This document shows, in pieces, positions 6,862-12,626 of a DNA stretch of 12,626 nt. The DNA is from CAYMWF01 sp964394085 [NCBI: uncultured Gemmatimonadota bacterium] (GTDB taxonomy: Bacteria > GCA-2686955 > CAYMWF01), in assembly GCA_964394085.1 (NCBI GenBank), contig CAYMWF010000123.1, positions 1 through 12,626 of the forward strand, read 5' to 3'. Position 1 is the first letter of the stretch. The number at the start of each line of letters is the position of its first letter. Under the pieces are notes generated by a model. The model was not told where the DNA came from and made no database searches. It saw nothing but the letters and a program-made list of their open reading frames with translations. A program made the translations under genes and the position numbers.

Positions 6862-8514
6862 ATGAAAGGTAAAGACTGCCTTCTCGGGCTGGATATCGGC
6901 ACCACCGGGGCCAAGGCGGTGCTCGCGGACGGGGCGGGCGTTCCCGTCGCGGAAGCCTTTTCCGCGTACGGCATGTCGACGCCGCGTCCGTTGTGGGCGG
7001 AGCAGGATCCGGAGGACTGGTGGCGGGCTGCGGTCCGGTGCATTTCAGACGTCCTCTCGCAAAGCGGCGTTGCGCCGGGGCGCATTGCGGCGGTCGGCCT
7101 TACCGGGCAGATGCACGGCCTCGTGCTCCTCGACCGGGAGGGCGCCGTCCTGCGGCCCTGCATCATGTGGAACGATCAGCGTTCCGCTGTTTTGTGCGGC
7201 ATTCTCACCCGCGCCATCGGGCGGGAGAGGATTCTCGAGCTTACCGGCAATCCCCTCTTCCCCGGCTTCACGGCGCCCAAGGTCGAGTGGGTGCGGCGGC
7301 ACGAACCCGGCGTCTTCGGCAGGATCCGCCGGCTCCTCCTTCCCAAGGACTTCATCCGGTTTCGCCTGACCGGCTGCTTTGCGAGCGATGCAGCGGATGC
7401 CTCGGGAACCTCCCTTTTCGACGTCGGGAGGAGGAGCTGGTCCGATGAGATGGTGCGGGCTCTCGACATCCCCCGGGAGTGGCTTCCCCGGGTGACCGAG
7501 TCGACGGAGCTCTCCACCCGCGTCGATGCAGCCGGGGCGGCCGCCACAGGGCTCGTCGAGGGGACGCCGGTGGCGGCTGGGGCGGGCGATCAGGCGGCCC
7601 AGGCGGTCGGCGCCGGAATCGTGTCCGACGGGCTCGCCTCCGTGACCATCGGTACCTCCGGGGTGGTGTTCGCCGCCAGCTCGGAGGTCCGGCGCGATCC
7701 GGCGGGGAGGCTCCACGCCTTCTGCCACGCCGTGCCGGGCATGTGGCACCTCATGGGAGTGATGCTCTCCGCCGGCGGGAGCCTCAGGTGGTATCGCGAC
7801 ACCCTGTGCGCCACCGAGAAGGAGCAGGCGGCGCGCGACGGCGCGGACCCTTACGATATCCTCGCGGCCGACGCGGAAACGGCGCCCCCGGTCGCAGGCG
7901 GGCTCGTATTCCTCCCCTACCTCTCGGGCGAGCGGACCCCTTACCCCGACGCCGACGCGCGCGGGGCGTTCGTCGGACTCACCCTGAGCCATGAAAAAGC
8001 CCACATGACGCGCGCCGTCCTGGAAGGGGTCGCCTTCGGGCTCCGCGACTCCTTCGAGCTCATCCGCTCCCTCGGACTCGACGTGCGGGAGATCAGGATG
8101 ACCGGCGGCGGCGCGCGGAGCGCCCTCTGGCGTCGCATCATCGCGGATGTCTTCGACAGCGCCATCCACCACGCGCGGCTCGTCCAGGGGGCTGCCTTCG
8201 GAAGCGCGCTCATCGCCGGCGCCGGCGCGGGCGTCTTCGAGTCGGTCGCGGATGCCTGCGAAAAGGCCGTGCGGTTCGAGGAGAGCACCGCGCCCGGATC
8301 TTCCGCCGCGTCATATGCGCGCTTATACGAGTGCTACCGTTCACTCTATCCGGCGCTCAAAGAAAGGTTCGCCGCCCTCGGGAGTCTTTCCTGGGGAGAT
8401 CCCGGCGAAGAAAAAAAGGAAGAACCCGCCGCCCGTCCCGCACGGAGTAAAGAGTCGACGGATCCACTCCCGGATCCCCCGGCCGACACGGAAACAACTG
8501 GAGCAGAAGAATGA
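6862..8514 (+). CDS. xylB: Xylulokinase (FGGY carbohydrate kinase)
   Basis: It phosphorylates D-xylulose to xylulose 5-phosphate, which enters the pentose phosphate pathway in the cytoplasm. Seen in the 550-residue sequence: N-terminal phosphate-binding LGLDIGTTGAK (8-18), TGQMHG (81-86) and CIMWNDQR typical of xylulokinases, DASGTSLFD, catalytic Asp243 in GAGDQAA, TIGTSG, and the C-terminal FGGY pattern with MTGGGARS. An AGGGG Shine-Dalgarno (6851-6855) lies 6 bases before the ATG. Its TGA stop overlaps the isomerase start (ATGA), implying translational coupling. Xylulokinases usually have about 480-510 residues; here about 35-40 extra Glu/Lys/Pro/Thr-rich residues follow (from about 514), probably disordered. 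The tail begins at an A-AAA-AAG slippery heptamer. GC content is much higher than in the left part of the window. The exact ketose could differ from xylulose because the partner isomerase is atypical. Confidence 0.93.
   Translation: MKGKDCLLGLDIGTTGAKAVLADGAGVPVAEAFSAYGMSTPRPLWAEQDPEDWWRAAVRCISDVLSQSGVAPGRIAAVGLTGQMHGLVLLDREGAVLRPCIMWNDQRSAVLCGILTRAIGRERILELTGNPLFPGFTAPKVEWVRRHEPGVFGRIRRLLLPKDFIRFRLTGCFASDAADASGTSLFDVGRRSWSDEMVRALDIPREWLPRVTESTELSTRVDAAGAAATGLVEGTPVAAGAGDQAAQAVGAGIVSDGLASVTIGTSGVVFAASSEVRRDPAGRLHAFCHAVPGMWHLMGVMLSAGGSLRWYRDTLCATEKEQAARDGADPYDILAADAETAPPVAGGLVFLPYLSGERTPYPDADARGAFVGLTLSHEKAHMTRAVLEGVAFGLRDSFELIRSLGLDVREIRMTGGGARSALWRRIIADVFDSAIHHARLVQGAAFGSALIAGAGAGVFESVADACEKAVRFEESTAPGSSAASYARLYECYRSLYPALKERFAALGSLSWGDPGEEKKEEPAARPARSKESTDPLPDPPADTETTGAEE
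8393..8418 (+). other. dnaX-like slippery heptamer with upstream SD-like site inside xylB
   Basis: A-AAA-AAG (8412-8418) lies in the xylB reading frame exactly as in the E. coli dnaX frameshift signal, and a GGGGAG Shine-Dalgarno-like site (8393-8398) lies 13 bases upstream. A -1 shift would end at the TAA at 8448-8450 and replace the acidic tail by about ten mostly basic residues. The downstream stimulatory structure is weak (CCGT/ACGG). The site is suggestive only. Confidence 0.25.
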
Positions 8515-9677
8515 CGCTTATCGATTTGCGGCCGCAGGCCGTCCGCCGGGCTTCCGACGAGCTCGTGACGCACCTCGAATCCTTCGAACTCTCACCCAGG
8601 TTTTCCGCCGGCGTCTGGTATTTCTCTCCCGCCGGCTCGCGGTTCCACGAACGATACGGCCCCGAAGTGGAACTCGAGAGACGCCTTGAAATCGCCGCGT
8701 CACTCGCCCCCTGCGGCCTGGAAGCTCTCGAGGCGCACTGCCCGAACGAAATCAACGAAGACAACGTGGAAACATGGAAGAAATTCCAGAAAGACACGGG
8801 CATCCGCCTCATCACCGTGATACCGCTCCTCTTCCGGGAGAAGAGGTTCGAGTTCGGATCCCTGAGCAGCCCCGTCGCCGCGGTACGCCGCGAGGCGATC
8901 GCGCTCGTGACGCGCACTCTCCTCCTCAACCGCGAGATGGGCACCGATTTCGCCGTGGTCTGGCCCGGGATCGACGGGTACGAGAATCCGTTCGGAATCG
9001 ACTTCGCGGCCATGCGCGCGAGGTTCGCGGAGGGCCTCGCCGAGGCGATGGACCGGGTCTCCGGCGTGCGGGTCGCAGTGGAGCCGAAGCCCTACGAGCC
9101 GCGCGGCCGGATCATCTTCGGAACCACGCCGGAGGGGATGCTCCTCTGCCGCGACGTCGAAGCGCTCCTCGAAAGCGGCGCAAACAGGGAGCTTCTCGAC
9201 AGGGGCCATGCCCTCTGCTGCCTCAACCCGGAGATCGGACATGCGCTCATGGCCTACGAGGATCTGCCGTACGCCTACAGCTGGCCCCTCTCCGAAGGGA
9301 GGCTCGCCCACATCCACATCAACAGCCAGCCCCTTGGAAACTACGACCAGGATCTCAACGCCGGCGTCGTCTCTCCCGAGCAGCTTGAAGCGCTCCTCTA
9401 CGTGCTGAAGATGCACGGCTACTCCGGCTGGTTCGGCATCGACATAAACCCGGAGCGGATGCCGGTGGAGACGGCCGTCCGAAACAGCATTGACGCGGTC
9501 AGGGCCGCCGCCGACCGCGTCAACGGCCTCGATCACGAATCGATCGTCCACGCGGTCAACAATCCCGCCGAGGCGAGAGGGTGGCTCGAAGCATACCTCA
9601 TCCGCGCCAGGGCCTCCCGCCCGGAAATCCTCCCGCCCCTCCCCCCGCTTCGCCCGGAAACACAGAACCGCGCTTGA
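8511..9677 (+). CDS. Divergent class-I xylose-isomerase-like sugar isomerase
   Basis: The 388-residue TIM-barrel protein aligns by eye along its whole length with the Streptomyces/Actinoplanes type of xylose isomerase (aldose to ketose, two divalent metals). Shared landmarks: VEPKPYEPRG (Glu191, Lys193), LNPEIGHALMA (Glu241, His244), NYDQDL (Asp279, Asp281), GIDINP (Asp311), VVWPG for the substrate Trp, and His76 for the catalytic His. Two positions differ: HIDLN of classical enzymes is HIHIN here (His269 for the metal-ligand Asp), and the Asp partner of the catalytic His appears to be Asn79. The ATG overlaps the xylB stop by 4 bases, with GGAG at 8500-8503. Together with the kinase it should convert an aldose to a ketose and phosphorylate it. 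Xylose is the default guess; another aldose is quite possible, so no gene symbol is given. Confidence 0.85.
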   Translation: MTLIDLRPQAVRRASDELVTHLESFELSPRFSAGVWYFSPAGSRFHERYGPEVELERRLEIAASLAPCGLEALEAHCPNEINEDNVETWKKFQKDTGIRLITVIPLLFREKRFEFGSLSSPVAAVRREAIALVTRTLLLNREMGTDFAVVWPGIDGYENPFGIDFAAMRARFAEGLAEAMDRVSGVRVAVEPKPYEPRGRIIFGTTPEGMLLCRDVEALLESGANRELLDRGHALCCLNPEIGHALMAYEDLPYAYSWPLSEGRLAHIHINSQPLGNYDQDLNAGVVSPEQLEALLYVLKMHGYSGWFGIDINPERMPVETAVRNSIDAVRAAADRVNGLDHESIVHAVNNPAEARGWLEAYLIRARASRPEILPPLPPLRPETQNRA

Positions 9678-9706
9678 AGGGTTCTGCCTCCTGTGCTAGA
9701 AACCCT
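9678..9706 (+). terminator. Weak hairpin after the isomerase gene
   Basis: AGGGTT (9678-9683) can pair with AACCCT (9701-9706), extended by CT/AG with one bulge. A second small stem, CCTGG/CCAGG, follows. No T-run follows, so it may attenuate rather than end transcription before the peptidase gene, whose own promoter is not evident in the 76-base gap. Confidence 0.25.
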
Positions 9707-9753
9707 GGTGACACCTGCTCCAGGACGCGCAACCCTATTCAGGAGTAAAAAAA

Positions 9754-12207
9754 ATGTTTAAAAACAACCGCCCGGCGAGACTCCCCATCGTTTCATCCAT
9801 TTCTGGGAGGCTCCGACCCTTCTCCCTCATTATCGCAACCGTTCTCTGTGCAACGATCTGCACCGGCCTCGCGACGCAGCCGGCGCTCGCGCACCTGTCG
9901 GTCGCGACCACCGACAACTTCCTGGCCGCGAACGTCAATCCCGCGGCCCTCAGCTTCGGAAACGCGGCGGGGTTCGGGTATGTCGGGGGTTATGATTCCG
10001 GCGGCGCCATGACCGAAGACTACTCGCTCTTCTTCAACACCGACTTTTTCGCCTACGCCTGGAACAAGGCGGGAGACGCCGGGAGCCACACACTGGCCTT
10101 CTCTTCGAAGCTGTCTCCGTGCCTCTATTCAGGTTCTTCCTATATCTGGCCGAGCGGCGATTTCGGGGACGGGGGATACTCGCTTTCTCTCCTCTTCCGG
10201 CCCGTCGACCTTCTCTCCTTCGGCGCCGTCAGCCGGAGCCTGTTCACCCCTGACGCCACATACAGTCTCGGCCTGGCCCTGCGGCCCCTGTTCATGAACA
10301 AGGAGCTGGGACACACGGTAACGCTCTTCAGCGATGTCGACTACAACGGGATGGAATGGACGAAACCGCTCGTCGGAATCGAGACAGAGCTGATCCGGGG
10401 CGTCAACCTGGGCGGTTCCTACAGCCTCGAGAATGAATCCTACAAGCTCCACCTCGGTCTCAGCATCGGGAACCTGACCTCAGGAAACCTCACAGCCATC
10501 GACAGTGAAAACGAGATAAGCGGCGGCAGTTACTACGCGGGCATCTCGGCGGCCGAGTACCTGTCATTCCTTAAAAAAGACAAGAAGACGTTCCACGATT
10601 TCAAGCTCACCGAAGAGATCATCGAAACGAGCCCGGTTCACAAGATCGGGCCGTTCAACCTCGTGGATACCGAATCGGTCACGCTCCGGCAGGTCCTGCG
10701 GAAGATCGAATCGCTCAAGAACGATGACTCGGTGGCCGGCATCCTCTTCAAATCGGGTAATATATCGACCAGCTTCGCCAACCTGACGGAGCTCAGAGAC
10801 GCCCTCCTCGATTTCAAGAGCACCGGCAAGAAGATCGTCTTCTACTACGAATTCGCCGGCAACACCAACTACGTCTTCGCCGCATCCGTCGCCGACGAGA
10901 TCTATCTCAACCCGCTGGGCGGCGTCGACCTCAGGGGGCTGGGAAGCTCCATCCCCTACATGAAGGACCTGTTCGGAAAGCTCGGAATCGAGCTCGTCAA
11001 CGTCAGGAGCCACGACTACAAGACGGGCCTGAACCCCCTCACCGAATCGGAGATGACCGAAGCCGAACGTGAAACCTACGAGTACCTCTTCGAAGGCCTG
11101 TACACCGAGTTCGCGGGCATGCTCGACTCCGGCAGGAGCGAAAAACTGAAGAAACCGGCCCGCGAGACCATCGATGAAGGCCCGTACTGGCTCGCCGAAG
11201 ACGCCCTCAAGGCCGGCCTGGTGGATCGCCTTGCCTTCGAATACGAGCTCGAGGACCTGGTCAAAGAACGCTTTTCAGCGACTGAACTGACCGAAGAGAG
11301 GCCCGGGTGCCGGATCCGCTACAGCTGGGGCGGTGAAAGAAGAGACAGGATCGCCCTGATATACGCCATCGGGATGATCCACCCCGGAAAGGGGGATCCG
11401 GGAAGGTCCATCGGCTCCACGTCGCTTGCCGAAGCGATCGAAAAAGCCCGCGAAGACGAGTCGGTCAAGGGAATACTGATCCGCGTCGACAGCGGCGGCG
11501 GTTCCGCCCTCGCCTCTGAAATCATCGCCCGCGAAGTCATGCGCTGCAAAGAGGGAGACGATGCCAAGCCCGTAGTCGTATCCATGGGCGGCGTAGCCGG
11601 TTCAGGCGGATACTACATCGCCTGCCGAGCCGACAAGATCATCGCCGAACCGACCACCATAACAGGCTCGATCGGAGCCCTCAGCCTGCTAGCAAACCTC
11701 GAAGAGCTGTATGACAAGATAGGGGTCAACTGGGAGACCGTGAAAAAGGGTGAAAACGCCGACCTGTTCAGCTCCCATCGACAGCCGACCGAAGAAGAAC
11801 TCGAGCGGCTGAGGCGCTACATAGAGGATGTATACTGGAAGTTCGTCGACATGGTCGCCGAAGGAAGAAACCTGACTCGCGATGAGGTCCATGAAGTAGC
11901 CAAGGGCAGGGTCTGGACCGGCACGCAGGCCCTCGACAGAAAACTGATCGATCGACTCGGCGGCATCGAAACAGCCCTCGAAGAGCTCAAAACCCTCGCC
12001 GGAATCGACCGCGACGTCGCCCTCGTCGAATACCCCGGCCCCGGCGAAGGCATCACCATAAAACTCGACATGGGCCAGACTACGAACCTGCTCGGAGTGG
12101 CCATGCCCAAAGAATTCGAACCCTTCCTCGAACTCTCCGACCTGCTCCACCACTACTCCGAAAACGAGGTGCTCATGATCATGCCCCACCCGATCGAAAT
12201 CGAATAA
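9754..12207 (+). CDS. sppA: SppA-like S49 peptidase with N-terminal outer-membrane-barrel-like domain
   Basis: SppA (signal peptide peptidase, protease IV) degrades cleaved signal peptides in the envelope with a Ser/Lys dyad. The 817-residue protein has a long N-terminus and a signal peptide (hydrophobic about 23-40, likely cleavage after PALA at 46), then a region to about residue 290 rich in aromatic beta-strand patterns and starting with NFLAANVNPAAL, as in PorV/TraF-like barrels. Two S49 repeats follow (about 300-500 and 530-760). Lys423 in SHDYKTGLNP matches the catalytic Lys of the first repeat; Ser617 in GVAGSGGYY is the nucleophile in the second, followed by TGSIG. E. coli SppA has 618 residues, so the N-terminal part is additional. 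An AGGAG site (9741-9745) lies 8 bases before the ATG. It may be secreted to the periplasm or outer membrane. Its link to the upstream sugar genes is probably incidental. Confidence 0.9.
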   Translation: MFKNNRPARLPIVSSISGRLRPFSLIIATVLCATICTGLATQPALAHLSVATTDNFLAANVNPAALSFGNAAGFGYVGGYDSGGAMTEDYSLFFNTDFFAYAWNKAGDAGSHTLAFSSKLSPCLYSGSSYIWPSGDFGDGGYSLSLLFRPVDLLSFGAVSRSLFTPDATYSLGLALRPLFMNKELGHTVTLFSDVDYNGMEWTKPLVGIETELIRGVNLGGSYSLENESYKLHLGLSIGNLTSGNLTAIDSENEISGGSYYAGISAAEYLSFLKKDKKTFHDFKLTEEIIETSPVHKIGPFNLVDTESVTLRQVLRKIESLKNDDSVAGILFKSGNISTSFANLTELRDALLDFKSTGKKIVFYYEFAGNTNYVFAASVADEIYLNPLGGVDLRGLGSSIPYMKDLFGKLGIELVNVRSHDYKTGLNPLTESEMTEAERETYEYLFEGLYTEFAGMLDSGRSEKLKKPARETIDEGPYWLAEDALKAGLVDRLAFEYELEDLVKERFSATELTEERPGCRIRYSWGGERRDRIALIYAIGMIHPGKGDPGRSIGSTSLAEAIEKAREDESVKGILIRVDSGGGSALASEIIAREVMRCKEGDDAKPVVVSMGGVAGSGGYYIACRADKIIAEPTTITGSIGALSLLANLEELYDKIGVNWETVKKGENADLFSSHRQPTEEELERLRRYIEDVYWKFVDMVAEGRNLTRDEVHEVAKGRVWTGTQALDRKLIDRLGGIETALEELKTLAGIDRDVALVEYPGPGEGITIKLDMGQTTNLLGVAMPKEFEPFLELSDLLHHYSENEVLMIMPHPIEIE

Positions 12208-12221
12208 CAGCTTCACATACC

Positions 12222-12282
12222 AAAAGCCCGGAGCCGGCGAATCCCGAAACTTCGGAATCACCGCCTCCGGGCCGCCTCTTTT
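12222..12282 (+). terminator. Intrinsic terminator after sppA
   Basis: GCCCGGAG (12226-12233) pairs with CTCCGGGC (12265-12272). The interior holds further interrupted pairing (CCGA/TCGG around 12244-12254). AAAA precedes the stem and TCTTTT (12277-12282) follows it, so it could work in both directions. It begins 15 bases after the sppA stop codon. Confidence 0.7.
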
Positions 12283-12365
12283 CATCACTTCAGAACCCAC
12301 AAATATCGAACAACACCGCAACCACCACCCCTGAAAAACTCGTTCCACCAGGCTTCAAAATCTCG

Positions 12366-12393
12366 TTGACACACTGGAATACGTTGCTATACT
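12366..12393 (+). promoter_or_regulatory. Strong orphan sigma-70-type promoter
   Basis: A perfect TTGACA (12366-12371), 16 bases, then TATACT (12388-12393), a 5 of 6 match to the -10 consensus. Transcription would begin near 12400, right at an ATG (12401) that opens only a 14-codon frame. The true product must be a short RNA, a leader transcript or a gene beyond the window. Confidence 0.6.
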
Positions 12394-12496
12394 TTAAGTT
12401 ATGGCAAGTTTTAACACGGGTATTGCGAAAAATGATTGTAACTGATAATGTCTATCCTGATACCGTCTTTCGTCGAAAATCAAAACTATTCAGCCA

Positions 12497-12511
12497 GAAT
12501 ATTCAATATTC
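12497..12511. repeat. Perfect palindrome GAATATT-C-AATATTC
   Basis: Two 7-base arms separated by one base, about 100 bases downstream of the orphan promoter. The form fits an operator for a dimeric regulator, but an AT-rich palindrome of this size can also arise by chance. Confidence 0.5.
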
Positions 12512-12540
12512 GAGTTGCAGCTTTTCCCAATATCAATGCT

Positions 12541-12576
12541 AACTGCCTATTCCAATAACAAGAGCAACTGCCTATT
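12541..12576. repeat. Direct repeat AACTGCCTATT, two copies
   Basis: Copies lie at 12541-12551 and 12566-12576, start to start 25 bases. The first is preceded by GCT and the second by AGC. No mobile element is recognised nearby. Confidence 0.6.
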
Positions 12577-12591
12577 TCACTGTTGAACGTA

Positions 12592-12624
12592 ACCGCTAAC
12601 GCGGTAGTATTAAAAGAGTTAGCG
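12592..12624. repeat. Nested inverted repeats at the window edge
   Basis: ACCGC-TAAC-GCGGT (12592-12605) forms a 5-bp stem. The overlapping CGCTAAC (12594-12600) pairs alternatively with GTTAGCG (12618-12624), and GCTAAC occurs a third time at 12538-12543. Two mutually exclusive stems suggest a structured RNA, an element end or a recombination site, but the window stops here. Confidence 0.4.
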
Positions 12625-12626
12625 AC

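Larger units (their letters stand above)
12283..12626. other. AT-richer terminal stretch without a recognisable gene
   Basis: No frame of useful length is found on either strand after the sppA terminator. The base composition shifts sharply towards AT compared with the sppA gene. It contains a strong promoter, a palindrome, a direct repeat and edge inverted repeats, listed separately. The stretch probably belongs to a locus that continues beyond the window. Confidence 0.6.

Noticed and set aside
7045-8172. 375-codon open frame on the minus strand opposite xylB
   Set aside because: It is a high-GC shadow of the kinase gene: the product is rich in Gly, Arg, Glu and Pro without domain motifs, and there is no start context.
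11689-12348. 219-codon minus-strand frame opposite the end of sppA
   Set aside because: It lies antisense to the conserved S49 region and would cross the sppA terminator; the product has no recognisable motif.
12401-12445. 14-codon frame directly at the orphan promoter start
   Set aside because: Its length and composition give no support beyond the ATG; there is no room for a leader with a ribosome binding site.
12592-12624. Integron attC site
   Set aside because: The terminal motif GTTAGCG does not satisfy the GTTRRRY core and the partner does not satisfy RYYYAAC; no integrase or cassette is visible.

Overview
The window looks like a chromosomal segment of a Gram-negative bacterium (double membrane) whose lineage I cannot assign. 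The best clues are an SppA-type peptidase fused to a PorV-like outer-membrane-barrel region and a mosaic of moderately GC-rich accessory genes beside very GC-rich metabolic genes. This would fit a member of the FCB group or a candidate phylum, but nothing here proves it. No tRNA, rRNA, transposase or CRISPR array was found.

Left part, about 1-5400, is accessory in character: mixed strands, wide intergenic gaps and lower GC. In order it holds a 257-residue protein of unknown function (minus strand), a 387-base gap, a stand-alone CheY-like receiver (minus) that has lost its phosphoacceptor aspartate, an RNase Z-type metallo-beta-lactamase (plus), and a 749-residue NACHT-type STAND NTPase (minus) that carries its own receiver domain at the C-terminus. 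The two receivers look like relatives with complementary defects: the solo one keeps the switch lysine but has Gly for Asp, and the fused one keeps Asp but has Arg for Lys. This is the best candidate in the window for an uncharacterised signalling or defence module.

At about 5125-5409 lies a divergent intergenic region with four 15-base tandem units that run into a near-consensus sigma-70 promoter. That promoter appears to drive a plus-strand unit: an archaeal-type ATPase with a C-terminal PD-(D/E)XK nuclease-like domain (DUF234 type), then a xylulokinase after 27 bases, then a divergent class-I xylose-isomerase-like protein that overlaps the kinase by 4 bases. Kinase and isomerase form a clear pentose/ketose catabolic pair. 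The isomerase has changed residues at one metal-ligand and one catalytic position, so its substrate may not be xylose. The kinase has an extra charged C-terminal tail that begins at a dnaX-type slippery heptamer.

The right part holds the SppA-like S49 peptidase (plus), with a signal peptide, an N-terminal barrel-like region and an intact Ser/Lys catalytic pair, followed by a good intrinsic terminator. The last roughly 340 bases are AT-richer and have no recognisable gene, but contain a strong orphan promoter, a perfect 7-bp-arm palindrome, an 11-base direct repeat and overlapping inverted repeats at the window edge, suggesting that another accessory locus begins there.
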